Origin: Anaeramoeba flamelloides | Lineage: Eukaryota > Metamonada > Anaeramoebidae | Direction of reading: 5' to 3' | NCBI GenBank assembly: GCA_027625915.1 | Contig: JANTQA010000023.1 | Span: 3,162,001-3,226,000 of the forward strand | Length of the DNA: 64,000 nucleotides | In this document: positions 22,830 to 33,699 of the stretch, piece after piece | Position numbering within the stretch: position 1 is the first letter of the stretch | Layout of the letters: each line of letters begins with the position of its first letter | The notes under the pieces: generated by a model | What the model was told of the DNA's origin: nothing | Database searches by the model: none | The model's input: only the letters and a program-made list of their open reading frames with translations | Made by a program: the position numbers and the translations under genes

Positions 22830-23830
22830 TATTGAAACTTTGAAACCAAAATACCCGTCCTCACTTCTCTATTTGTAAAAAGAAAAAGAACCCAAAGTAA
22901 GAACTTTAGAATTTCAATTTTTTGAACATTTTTTATTGATTAAAATTTTGGTTTAATTAAATAAAGTTTTGGATCTAGAAATGTGTTTATACACATGCTT
23001 AAAATTAATCAAAGAATAAACCAAAAAAGTCAACTTGAAAGGGTATTTTTTTTAAACAAATCTTTTCTTTTAGAAGTCCAAACAAGAAAGATGACCTTTC
23101 CAAATAAACTTGTTGAAATCAAGAATAAAAAAAAATGGACAGATAAAACCTATTTTCAAAGATTTATTTTCTTTCACTTCTTAATTTGAAGGAAACCTAA
23201 TTAATCCATACCCTTGAATTCCTAACGCCATTACTATCTTATATTATTTTATAAAACATTTATTTTCAAGTTTGCTTTCTAAATTCTTTTTTTGAATATT
23301 TCTATCAAACAAAACCAAAATACACAATTCTATTTCAAAAATTAAAATGAAGGTGTTGAATTCTTGGAATCAAAAAACATTTTGGAAAGATTCAAAACAA
23401 AATAGTTAAAAATTTTGAAAGAATTGCCAACGAGAATTCAGAATCATTTTGAGTTTTTATTTGAATAGGAAATAAACAATTATCAAATAAAACTAATTTG
23501 CCCAATAAAACCTTATTTCCAAAGAGAAATTAAAAAAAAAAATCCTATTTTTTCTAAACCAAAACTAGAATTTGATGAATTTAATGAAAATAGGAATGTT
23601 AAATTCCTTTTAGAAATTCCCTTAGAAATAAAAAGTAATTTTTTTCTCAAAAATTTTATAAAAGTATTTCCATGAAGAATGAAAAACTAAACCTAATTAA
23701 TATTAAAAAATTATATCAAATGTTACAAATAAAATCAAGAAATAAATGATTTTTATTAATTGTTTTTTTTGATCAATCTTTTCATTTTTTTGAATTCTAT
23801 CTTTTAGTTGGTAATAAAAAATATATTAAA
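22830..23830 (-). repeat. Long interspersed repeat L, reverse copy
   Basis: Begins with TGTCATGGGATATTGAAACT, the inverse of the block near 49040, and ends beyond AAGAAATAAATGATTTTTAT, the inverse of the block near 1760 and 47725. Non-coding. Confidence 0.55.
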
Positions 23831-24467
23831 CTCAATTATATTCCACTCTAGATCTTTATTAAAATATAAATAATTTGGTTAAAGATATGATTTGAAGAAT
23901 TCAGTTTCACATAAATGATGACACTCAAATTTTGAAAAATGTACTTACTCCCTGAACAAAAATAATCTTGAGAAAAACTTGAAAATATTTTTTTTAAAAA
24001 CCTCAAAAGGATCGAGCAAAATCAAAGATTTTACTGAATTCTTTTTAATTCTGAAAAATCTAACTGTTTTTTTTTTTTTTTAATTGTTGTTTTTGTCTCA
24101 AAAATATATTGATTTTTTCATTAAAAGCATCAATAAAAAAAAAAAAAAAAAAAAACTAACAAATATTGTCTTGGGATTTTCTATTTGATTCAAAAAATTA
24201 ATAGATTTTTAAAATAAATTGAAAACCAAACAACTGTAAGAAAATTATTGGTCTCTCGTTTTAGATTAATAACTAATAGCACAATTTTTAATAAAATTAT
24301 ATGATAAAATGAAATCAGTTTTTTTTTATGATTTTAAAAAAAAAAAATTATTCTTTTATTTTTAACTACACAATTCTTTTTGATTTTTATTTTATAAATA
24401 TTATTTCTTTATAATTAAATAAATAATTAGATAAGTTACAATATTACTTTATTTTAAAATCTTACTA

Positions 24468-27400
24468 TTAAGAAAAATTATTTAATTTTTTCAATCTATT
24501 TATAATATTTACGGCCATTTTCTCAAAAGAAAATTGTTGAGCAATCATTTTGGCATTTTTTATTTTGTTATCTGTTTCGAGCTTATTGCTATAGGCTAAT
24601 CTTAATATCTTACGTAACTGATGATTTGAATTATTTTTTTCACATGGATAAGTTGACGAGAAATCATTGATTGGGTAATTAAAATGATTTTCACAATCTG
24701 GGATGATTAGTGATGTATTTAATAACATTGGTAATAACAAATCTGTTGGTGTCTGTATATCATGGAAGGGATAAATAAAATAATTAGAGCAATCAATAAT
24801 TTTTAATAATAACTGTTTATTGATTTTTTTTTCTTGATAATAGATAAAGGGTAATTCCATCTTGAGTAAATTGTTGGCGGCATCTAAACGATCAAGATAT
24901 AAATCTTGAATTATTTTTTGATCATAATAACCATTATTTATTAAAATATTTGTGATAGAATTATCATCATCATCATCATCAGAATCAGAATCAGAATCAT
25001 CATTATTGTTATAAATAAATAAAATTACATTTTCATGATTTTTAAATTCCTTTAAATAACTTTTTATTAATCGATCAATTTCAATGCTATTAAAATTATT
25101 CACTATTAATGAAAAAATAACTGATTTTTTCAAATAATTAATTATTAAACGGTTGTCAATTGGAATATATTTATGTGGATACAATTTTCGAAAACGAACG
25201 TTAATTTTTTTAATTCCGAATCCTATAGTATATACATTGTCAAATATCTTCAAATTCTTTTTCATTTTTTCATTGTATACCCAAATTTCATCAATTGGAT
25301 TGTTGTTTATTTGATTATTATTTTGAACCAACTTGATAATTTTATTATAATTAAAATTATTAGTAATTAATGGTGCAATTAAAATTTTTTTTTTGGAATT
25401 TATATAACCTAAAGGATTTTTTAGTTTATAATTGTTCTGTAATATAATTAGATGAAAATCAAATGATATATTTTTTATTTCATTTTTTTTAACAATATAT
25501 TTTGATAAATTGCTATTTAAATAAATTCTTTTTCCAGTAGACAAGAATAAACAAAAAAAATTATTGTTTATATTATCATCATCATTGGCATTATAATTAT
25601 CATCATCATTGTCATTATAATTATTATTATCATTGCTATCATCGTCATCATCATTGTTTGTTATATTATTATTATTTAAATTCATGCAAATAGTATTAAA
25701 AACATTTTTAAAAAGTTTGCTTGTTTTTGAATTTTTAAATAAAGGTAATTCCCATAAAACTATTGATATGTTTTTTCTATTTATTGAATTTAATTCAGAA
25801 TTTCTTCCATTATTTAATAAAAGGCCCATATTTTGGTAATCGGGCAATGGAATTTCCTGTGATTGGGTATTATTACTTTTATTATCATTTAAAAGGGATT
25901 TAATATATATATTAATTTTTGATTGGTTAAAAAGCCGATAACGGGTAAGGTTATAAATGTTGTTATCCTTTAACGTTTCCCATTTATTATATTTAGCCAT
26001 CCTAGATCTTTTTTTGATGTTTGCAGAATTAAAACGGTTGCCACGGGAAGAAGAGGAAGACAATTTTACGAATTTTAATTTACTGCGATCTATGGCCTTA
26101 ATATCATATTTTTTCCAAATTGTATTATTAGTACAAAAGTTGGTATATTTTTTTGTTAAATTGTCATTTAATTTAAAAATTGCACAAAGATACATTTTTG
26201 AGATTGCATTCCAGCTATTTTTTTCTGCATACCGATAAGCATTTTTCGAAATGGTTGATCTTCTTTTTTGAGTTTGGGGATCATCTTTTAAAATTTCATT
26301 TATTTCAAAAGTTAATTCTTTAATTTGGTTTTGTTCATAAATGGGATCTAAATATTTTTGTTTTGACAGTGGCGTATTGATGTTTAATAAGTTGACATTT
26401 TTTAAAATGATCCCAGTGTTGTTTGATAAAACCTCTTGGGCAAAATTAAAAGGGGTTGAGACAATTATACTGGCGTATCCCAGGGCTGTAGAAACAATCC
26501 CAGACACGGGAGTGCATTGATCGTAAGGGGTAATAATTAAATCTGAAGCTAGCATTATTGTTTCAAACAAAGAATTGTTAACAAAATGAGGGATGAACGT
26601 AATCAGTTTCTCGTGTTGGTCAACTTTCTGTATTAATGATAGCAAGACCCCTTTAAGCCGAGCATTGGATGGCTTGCCAACAATGTATAAATGGATATTT
26701 TGATGGGCTTTGTAAATGTTAGGAAGTGCTTTAATAATTTTTTGGATTCCCTTATTTGGATGAATGATCCCGATCGAAGTTATCACTTTTGTGTTTCCAC
26801 CAACACCCAATTTCATTTTGGATTCCTTCTGAATTTGCGCTGAAAAGACTTTGCTGGTGTTAACTGTTGTTGCAGGGTGTGGTATATAAACCGCATTTTG
26901 AATGTTGTACTCGTACTCGGTTTGGAGTGATTGGTAGCTCGCCTTTGAGAGAGCTATCACGAGATCGGAATTCTTGCTGATCATTTTGATATTCGTATTT
27001 TCCATAAACGAAGGGTTTGAACGGGCAGAATGTAAAATGCTAATTACAGGCGCACTTATTGATGTTAATAGCTTTTTTAAATTGTCTTTTAGTGGGAAAA
27101 TGCCAAATTCGTGTTGGATTATTACGACGCTGTAATTTGCTTCTTTCACAAAGGATCCTATTGTTGGGTATACTCGAACGTCTTCGATTGGCACGTGCCA
27201 AATTACATGATCGTCTGTATGGTTGTGGGGTAAATTTCTTTTGTGAGAGAGTGAAATTACATCAATTTTGCAGAGCTTGTATTCCTCGATCGATTTGATT
27301 AATTTCTGACAATATTTTGCAATTCCGCATTCTTCAGGTGGATAAGTACTCAGGAAAAGTAATTTACATTCATAAGAACTGTTTGACTGTTTTATTGGGT

Positions 27401-27491
27401 TGTCTGTTTGCTTTGGTATTTGGTTTTCTTCTTTGTTACAAATTGCTTGAAGTAAAAGCAGAAAAAAAAGAATAAGCAAAGATTGCTTCAT
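24468..27491 (-). CDS. Secreted tandem GT4-type glycosyltransferase with poly-Asn/Asp insertions
   Basis: 1,007 residues, one exon. A signal peptide (residues 1-19, MKQSLLILFFLLLLQAICN) sends it to the secretory pathway or cell surface. The first domain (about 42-420) is a GT-B glycosyltransferase resembling bacterial GT4 enzymes: STYPPEECGIAKY (48-60), IIQHEFGIF (124-132), IPHPAT (203-208), SIGIIHPNKG (239-248), YIVGKP (269-274), then TPYDQCTPVSGIVSTALGYASIIVSTPF in the donor-binding region. The second half (about 560-1007) looks like a much-decayed second GT4 domain: DEIWVYNEKMKKN, IDRLIKSYLKEFKNHENVILFIY, then YFIYPFHDIQTPTDLLLPMLL where an EG-x-G-x-P loop would be. Asn/Asp and Asp/Ser runs interrupt it. 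The ATG is the first in frame and gives the signal peptide. A bacterial origin of the first domain is possible but untested. The substrate is unknown. Confidence 0.88.
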   Translation of the reverse strand: MKQSLLILFFLLLLQAICNKEENQIPKQTDNPIKQSNSSYECKLLFLSTYPPEECGIAKYCQKLIKSIEEYKLCKIDVISLSHKRNLPHNHTDDHVIWHVPIEDVRVYPTIGSFVKEANYSVVIIQHEFGIFPLKDNLKKLLTSISAPVISILHSARSNPSFMENTNIKMISKNSDLVIALSKASYQSLQTEYEYNIQNAVYIPHPATTVNTSKVFSAQIQKESKMKLGVGGNTKVITSIGIIHPNKGIQKIIKALPNIYKAHQNIHLYIVGKPSNARLKGVLLSLIQKVDQHEKLITFIPHFVNNSLFETIMLASDLIITPYDQCTPVSGIVSTALGYASIIVSTPFNFAQEVLSNNTGIILKNVNLLNINTPLSKQKYLDPIYEQNQIKELTFEINEILKDDPQTQKRRSTISKNAYRYAEKNSWNAISKMYLCAIFKLNDNLTKKYTNFCTNNTIWKKYDIKAIDRSKLKFVKLSSSSSRGNRFNSANIKKRSRMAKYNKWETLKDNNIYNLTRYRLFNQSKINIYIKSLLNDNKSNNTQSQEIPLPDYQNMGLLLNNGRNSELNSINRKNISIVLWELPLFKNSKTSKLFKNVFNTICMNLNNNNITNNDDDDDSNDNNNYNDNDDDNYNANDDDNINNNFFCLFLSTGKRIYLNSNLSKYIVKKNEIKNISFDFHLIILQNNYKLKNPLGYINSKKKILIAPLITNNFNYNKIIKLVQNNNQINNNPIDEIWVYNEKMKKNLKIFDNVYTIGFGIKKINVRFRKLYPHKYIPIDNRLIINYLKKSVIFSLIVNNFNSIEIDRLIKSYLKEFKNHENVILFIYNNNDDSDSDSDDDDDDNSITNILINNGYYDQKIIQDLYLDRLDAANNLLKMELPFIYYQEKKINKQLLLKIIDCSNYFIYPFHDIQTPTDLLLPMLLNTSLIIPDCENHFNYPINDFSSTYPCEKNNSNHQLRKILRLAYSNKLETDNKIKNAKMIAQQFSFEKMAVNIINRLKKLNNFS

Positions 27492-27509
27492 TTTTGAAAA
27501 AATGATCTT

Positions 27510-27827
27510 TCATTTAGGATTCAAGTTCCTGATTTTATTTAACATTCCTTTGTTATATTGTTTAAATGTTTGTGTGTCAACAAACCCTATTGAAAATTTT
27601 ATTAAGATGCTAGGGCTATCTTCCTTATCGTTTTTTGAAATTTTCATGAAAGTTTGGTGATAAAATGAATATTGTTGTTTTGTTTGGGAGGTGAGAGACC
27701 CAGGAATAATATAGCACAGGGTGGAATTGGGTTGAAGAGGTGGGAAAATAAGGACATTATTATTGATTGTCTCTAGACTTTCGGGAAAATTTCCAAAATT
27801 AGAGGAAAATAACGCAAGTATAAACAA
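27510..27827 (-). CDS. Hypothetical ORF just upstream of the glycosyltransferase
   Basis: A 105-codon open frame whose stop lies 18 bp before the glycosyltransferase ATG on the same strand. It opens with a hydrophobic stretch (FILALFSS) and is not strongly low-complexity. There is no in-frame ATG at its beginning (the first start-like codon is TTG), so it would need a 5' exon. AAG and CAG acceptor-like sites lie at 27834-27880. An ORF this long is at the limit of what chance gives in this AT-rich DNA. I do not recognise it; it could be the last exon of an unresolved gene or spurious. Confidence 0.3.
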   Translation of the reverse strand: MFILALFSSNFGNFPESLETINNNVLIFPPLQPNSTLCYIIPGSLTSQTKQQYSFYHQTFMKISKNDKEDSPSILIKFSIGFVDTQTFKQYNKGMLNKIRNLNPK

Positions 27828-27984
27828 ACTCTTCTTAAAATCAATGAAAAAACATAAACCAATTCACAATTTCACCTGAATTGTAAAAACCACAGTGGGA
27901 AGCACAGCAACTAAAGATAAATTAAAACACAATTCCAAAACTCAAAATGGAAATTTACAAAATCCCAATTACGAATTCAAATTA

Positions 27985-28443
27985 ACTGTTGAGAGAAAAA
28001 TGTTAGACACAGAATAATAGATGGACACCAATTTTAGTTGGGAACATTAGTAAAATTGAAAATCAAATCCTATTGATAACGTGGTGAATTTTATATAAAT
28101 CCAGGTTTAAATGTGTTACAAGTTCATTAATCTGTGGTGTGTGTAGAATACTCATTTGAATGGTTGGTAACTAAAGTAGATCATTCTATTTTAATAAAAA
28201 TCCTAGTTTTAGTAAAGTTTACTATTAATTCTGAAAATGGTAATTTTTAAACTTGATTCAGATTGTAAGAGATAAGGTTTTGAAAAAGTAGAATTACATT
28301 AATCCTTATTCTAATAAGTAGATTATTTTTATTTTCTTTAGTTATTTCACAAACGATTGAAATTAAAAAACATTTTCAGTAATGTTCCCAATTAAAATTG
28401 CGGTCCAACTATTTTTCTCTGTCCAACATTTTTCTCTCAACAG
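27985..28443. mobile_element. MITE family P, complete copy
   Basis: 459 bp with long inverted ends: left CTGTTGAGAGAAAAATGTTA, right (inverted) CTGTTGAGAGAAAAATGTTG, plus inner inverted blocks CAATTTTAGTTGGGAACATT and its complement. TA lies at both edges. The interior resembles 55006-55453 and 62162-62608 (AGTAGATCA, TAATTTT, CATTAATC..TATTCTAAT blocks). No ORF. Confidence 0.75.
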
Positions 28444-29118
28444 TAACCATTTTTTGCATCCAAAATTTTCAACTTTTTAAAAATATAGTAAAATTAACAA
28501 TAAAACACTTCACATAATGATCTCAAGTTTAAGATTTTCAAATCGTTCTTGGCCATTGGTAATATTTTGGAAACTTTAATTGGGTTGAATGAATAAATGG
28601 AATTTTTGAAATGAAGGATCAATTGAAACAAGAAAAAACACCCAACACTAAAATGAATTGGATTGTTATTTGGTATTTTTGGGAAATATCTAATGACTAG
28701 TCTTTCTAATTGTTGTTTGTTTGGTGTCCTCTTTTTTTGATCAATTGATGGGTGTCCAATACTAATTTTTTAAGTTCTTCAAATTCAGCAATTCTTTTCT
28801 GAAGAAAAACATCACAATAAAGGCAAATTTTAAAGCCTGTGTCTTTCAATAACTCGACTAACACCACGATTAACTGTGAAAATAATTATTTATCTTTAGT
28901 TATTATTGTTGTTGATCGAAAAGGATCAATAGGTTTGTCACCCAAATCAAAAAGAAAACACAATAAAACTTTTTTAACTGATCCTTGGTATGATCAAGTA
29001 TCTTTTTTTGTTGTTTTTTCAAAGAATAACTTTTTATCACAAGGATCTGTTTTTTGATCAAAAAAAATTTCTTTGTAAAAATATTTGTTAAATTAGCCTA
29101 AAAACCCATAAACTATTA

Positions 29119-29265
29119 AATCTCGATTACAATTTAATCGAGATTTTTTGGAATATCACGATTTGTTATATTATCGTGATAATATTGAATATCGCAATTT
29201 TTTAGAAATTATCGCGATTTGATGAAAATTATCGCGATTTTAGTAATTTTATTGTGAATTCGGCA
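29119..29265. repeat. Cluster of ATCGCGATT-like palindromic motifs
   Basis: Within about 145 bp the 8-10 bp palindrome appears repeatedly in variant forms: TCTCGATT, ATCGAGAT, ATCACGAT, ATCGTGAT, ATCGCAAT, ATCGCGATTT (twice). CG dinucleotides are rare elsewhere in the intergenic DNA, which makes the cluster stand out. It could be a degenerate tandem repeat or a set of binding sites. Confidence 0.55.
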
Positions 29266-29646
29266 TGTTATCATCAAAACCTCTAATAAGTGAAATTATT
29301 GAAATCTGCAGTGTTTAAAGCACTCTTCTTGGGATAAATTTCAGAGAATTCCCTAAGGTATTTTTTTGTTCATTTTATTACTGACTTTTGTTTTTTCTTT
29401 TTCTATTAAAAAAATAAACAGAAATATACACAAGAATAAATATGAATATTGTAAAAAATGGAGTTTTTATACTTGTGTAAGGGATTATAAATTAAAAAGA
29501 AAAAATATGAATCATATATGAAATTGTAAAGGAGTTCCCGAGTTGTGAAAATAGACAAGAATTTTCAATTAATTACTTCTTTGTAGAATATATATTTCTT
29601 AAGGAAAAAAAAATAGCTGAACGCTGAGTTTGAAAAAAAATTAAGA

Positions 29647-29661
29647 GGGGGGGGGGGGGGG
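29647..29661. repeat. G15 homopolymer
   Basis: Fifteen consecutive G in DNA with almost no G runs. A C15 run of the same length is at 36835-36849; both, read on the G strand, follow a TTAA. Confidence 0.9.
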
Positions 29662-31001
29662 CAGTAAATCGTATAAAAAGAATAATGAGATTTTTTCCAT
29701 TATTCTTTTCTTTATATTAAAAAAAAATAATAATAATTTTATTTTATTTTTTTTTTTTTTTCTCCTTTTGCTTTTTCTTTGTTTCAAGATAAAAAAATTA
29801 TTTCTTTTGTTTTTTTTTTTAAAATAACTATTATATAATCAATAATATTGCTTACGTTATATCTGTGGTTAAAAAATGCTAAATAAAAACAGGTTTTTAG
29901 GTGGAAATAAATTTAATAGAGTTGAATCCCCTCTCTTTATGAATACAAATAAAAATAATAGGTAAATGTTTATAAAGAAAAATTTAAAAAACGCTATAAT
30001 AATAAAATGAACTTTTAAAAAATAATTAAAATCGGAAGTAATATATTAATTTATGTTTTTGTATTTAGCTTTGAGAGAAAAAAATGTTTTTTTTTTTTTT
30101 TTTTTTAATTGGGTTCAACCTAAGGATTAGTTCAAAAAACAAAGTATTAAACTTTTTATTTTTATTTACATTTATTTGTAACCGTAAACCAACTTTAGAA
30201 CATATATTTTTTCAACTAATTTACAATTTTTTTTATATTTTATGTTAAAAAATTCTTTCTTCAGAGTGAATATAATACATTTTCAGAATTTGGAAAATGG
30301 AACAAAAAGTTGTAAATATATCCTCGGATTTACTTAAAGATCTAATTCGGCATCCAAATATACATTAGTTCAAAAAAAAAAAAAAAAAATGGAGGTTAAC
30401 TTTACATGATATTGATAACAATATAAAAGTGTGGTTTGAATTCTGGGGCAAATTGGTAATATTTTTATAAAGATTTTTGAAATGGAATATTGATTTTTTT
30501 TTGTGTGGAGGCTGACCATTGTAAATTAATCATATTTTTGAAAAAAAAAAAAATCACTAAGCAACACGCCCCATAATCTAATAACTCTGTATCTTATAAG
30601 GAAAAATTATCTTTTTTTAAAGTGTTTTTTTTTTTAACTTTCATTTTTTCTTTGATTTCAATATTATCAATTCAAAACAATAAAGGAAAAATCTTAATTC
30701 AAATTGAATTGATGTTGAAATTTTCAACCAAGGTGTTTAAGAAATCAAAAAGTGTGTGTGTGTGTCTTAAACTTCATGAATGTTGTTCATTTCAAAACAA
30801 ATTCACAAGAAAAGAAAATTTACAAAATACACAAAATTTAGATATTTAAATAATATTTTTTTTTTTGTTTAAACGTTAAAATAGTTTTTACTATTGTTTA
30901 AATCAACTTTTTACGAACTTGCAATGGTACAAACTGTACAATTATCTTTTTATTTTTTAGATTGAAATTTATCTGAAATATTCGCAAAACCTACAAAGTG
31001 A

Positions 31002-31026
31002 ATATATATATATATATATATATATA
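31002..31026. repeat. (TA)n microsatellite
   Basis: TA tract followed by a terminus-like AAGTTATTTCCAATAAAATG, as at the ends of the other inverted-repeat elements. Confidence 0.85.
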
Positions 31027-31599
31027 AGTTATTTCCAATAAAATGGGACAATTTGTTTTATTATATATCTTTTAAACCCAATCTGGAAAAGTCCTTTAAC
31101 CATCCAAAGCCATTAACTACCACTGGCGATTCTTGATAATAATTCAATTTTTTGGTTGGAATTGTATAACTTTCAAAATAAAAAGATCAAAATTTTCATT
31201 CAGCTTTCCATAAAAACAGATTTATCTAATGGATAACTTTTCAAATTTTTAATAATCTTTATAGAAACTTAAATTATTCATTCCCCATTTAGAATTGGGA
31301 AACTTTGATGATTTATTTAAATTCTTGTTGTGTGATTTTTTTTGGTAAGCTGAATGAAAATTTTGTTCTTTTAATATTGAAACAAATCGTATTGTGGTAG
31401 ATATTAGAAAAGATATATATTTTTTTTTGTTTGTCAATTGAAATTATAATTTGCCATTTTCTCTGTTACCCAAAAAAATAATAAAGTATTTTTTAAAAAC
31501 TCCAAATAAAACAAAACCAAATAAAAAATTCATTTTATCAATCCACAAACCTCATTGTTTTATAATTTTACTTTCTGTCTTGTAGATATTCTCCCGAAT

Positions 31600-31930
31600 T
31601 CAGATTTTTGAAAAAAAAATAATGTTCTCAAAATAAAGCTTACAAAAAAATTTAACCCTTGTTTCAAAATAAAAAGCGTGTTTTTTGTTAAAGAAGACCT
31701 ATACATCAACAGATCAAAGAATCGAAAAAAAAATAACTAAAACTATTATTGTATTCCTAACGTTCTACAAATTTTATGAGAAATTATAAAAAATGTTGGA
31801 TCAAATAAAAAAATTGATCTCAAAAAATAGAAATAATAATTTTATGATTAAATTTTGATTTGAGAAAAATAAAAAATTTCAAAAAAATCAGTAAATTACG
31901 AAAAATTTTCAACAAATTACATTCTTAATT
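31600..31930 (+). repeat. Interspersed repeat M, copy 1
   Basis: Resembles 46500-46830 in the same orientation: CAAAATAAAAAG(C/T)GTGTTT, ATCAAAGAA..., TATT(G/C)...CCTAA and GGATCAAAT blocks occur in the same order. Non-coding and diverged. Confidence 0.45.
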
Positions 31931-31989
31931 TAAATTTTACAGAAAATAACAATAGGTTTACATACAGAATTAATTAGGACTTGGGTGTA

Positions 31990-33158
31990 CTAATATGCCG
32001 TTGGTTGGGTGTTCTCTGGAAACAAAAAGTAAACAAAGCACAGATTTTAATTTGAAAAACTTGTTTTATGGTCTTTAAGAACGCATTATAATGATCAATA
32101 TACCTTGATAAAATTGTCTTTTTGGATCGCTATTAAAATCCATTCCAAGTTGAGTGTCGAACAGCTAAGAACCAAAATATTAAGTACCACACCCAATAAA
32201 AGATAAAATTATTTTAAATTTCTTGGTTGTCAACAGTAAATTTGAGATAATTTATCGGTTTTTTAGGAAAGGTCCAAAAACTTGTTTATTGATTTTGTTT
32301 TCAACACCATTATCGTTTTACTTAACAAGAATCAGGAACTATTCTCTTAAAATGGGGTGGAAAGAATGATATCAGGATTCAAAAAAAAAGTCTTTTTAAT
32401 TGATAAATTTGGAGTGGGCAAAAAAAGAATAATTTTTCCACATTAACCAGAAAAACAGATTTCCATATGTACAAGTTTTTCACACCACCTATCATTTACA
32501 CTCAATAAAGATGAATCAGTTTTTGGTGAAGAATAGATGAAAAAGTAAAAATGGAAAAAAGCAAAAAAAGGTTTATACAATCAAGAGTCCAATCACAAAA
32601 AAACTTGAATACAAAAGTTGATTTTTCTATGTTTCTGTAACATTTCCAATTCTGTGAATATTTGCTAAATGGAAAAATAGAAAAAGAGGGAAATTGGTTT
32701 TTGCAAAAAAAAAACTGTCTTTGAACAAACTTCTTTTGCAATTTATTTAATTGTGTGTAAATTGTCTGTTAGAATTTGCAAATAAATTTTGTTTTTAAAA
32801 AAAAGTTTTTGTAAAACGAAAAAATACAGCTAAAAAGCAAACAACAGGATTGTAGTAAGAAGGAGTGAAAAAATTCCAAATCAACCACCAAGGCCCTTTC
32901 TAAACAAAGAATTTGTCAAGTTTGAAAGTCACCCTCTTGTATTCGATTGCACCGGAAAAAGTTTCATAACCGACAAAAAAGAAAAAAAAGTAGAACAATT
33001 TGTATTGAATAAATTACCTTAAAAGTGTTATTGTGTGATTTGTAAAACATTCTCCAAAAATTTTTAATTGTTTCACGTAATGTAAGTGTTTTTATTTTTA
33101 AGTTTACTATTTTCCCAGAAAATTCAAGTTTTTTCAAGTTTGAAGCTGTTCGTGCCAA
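31990..33158 (-). CDS. Unrecognised spliced gene, exons only partly resolved
   Basis: The 3' end is well supported: exon 32104-32164 (after TTCTTAG) reads LFDTQLGMDFNSDPKRQFYQ and joins across an 88-nt GT-AG intron to exon 31990-32015, which gives ENTQPTAY and a TAG stop in frame. Further upstream, a frame at 33018-33158 (ending ...YKSHNNTFK) meets GTAATT, and 118 nt later TTGTTTAG opens KGPWWLIWNFFTPSYYNPV (from 32899). A possible middle exon follows CATTTAG at about 32672 (reading QIFTELEMLQK). The Trp/Phe-rich segment could be membrane-associated. The start codon and the middle splice sites are not determined, and it is possible that two genes are involved. I do not recognise the family. 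Confidence 0.4.
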
Positions 33159-33699
33159 AAGGTAACTTTAAAAATTTGGGAAAGATAATCTTTTTTTTTC
33201 GGTTTGCTTTATAATTTTTACAAACTTGCTACAAATCTTTTTTTTTGATCTTTCATCCCGGAGTGTTCCCAAATAAGAATTGTTTGAATAGGAAAAATTC
33301 CTAAAAAACAGATCAAATAATTCTTTTTTACAAAATCTCCATTATTTAGTTTTGTTTTTTCTTGATGAGAAAAAAGAAAATTGGTGATTTGTTACATGGT
33401 TAAGTGCATTTTTATTGAGTAAAAAAAAAAATACACAATTTAATTTTCAAATCCAAATTTCTCTCGAACTCAAAAATAGTCACCCAAAAAAGATAATTTT
33501 AAAACAATTTAACTCAAAAAAACAACAAGTATTGATCGAAACAACTCTTAACACCCATCAACAAGAAAATGTATTAAAAAAAAATACCAAAAAAAGAAAT
33601 CATTTTTTTTTAAATTCCACAAATTTTTATTTTTTTAAATACCAAAACTCATTTTTACATTAATTAATTTTTAACGACTATCATAAAACCAACTCCAAA
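33159..33699. other. Short intergenic region upstream of the EEP gene
   Basis: AT-rich with poly-T and poly-A stretches. The 82-codon frame at 33415-33663 starts at TTG and is Lys/Asn-rich low-complexity; I take it as the 5' flank of the gene at 33700. If the two flanking genes diverge here, it holds both promoters. Confidence 0.5.

Larger units (their letters stand above)
21183..24467. other. Intergenic region with repeats
   Basis: Holds repeat N (21440-21760), a lone element-D-like terminus (22380-22412) and a reverse copy of repeat L (22830-23830). A further block near 21900-21990 resembles 8900-8990 and, less well, 31080-31150. No convincing coding sequence. Confidence 0.55.
27828..31989. 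other. Intergenic region with foldback element, palindromic motif cluster and G-run
   Basis: Contains an inverted-repeat element (27985-28443), a cluster of ATCGCGATT-like motifs (29119-29265), a run of 15 G (29647-29661), a (TA)n tract (31002-31026) and a repeat shared with 46500-46830 (about 31600-31930). No convincing gene. The 72-codon frame at 28839-29057 lacks an ATG and is not supported. Confidence 0.5.

Noticed and set aside
33415-33663. 82-codon frame before the EEP gene as a separate gene
   Set aside because: TTG start, Lys/Asn/Gln-rich without domain features, and ends in poly-Phe; more likely untranslated leader.
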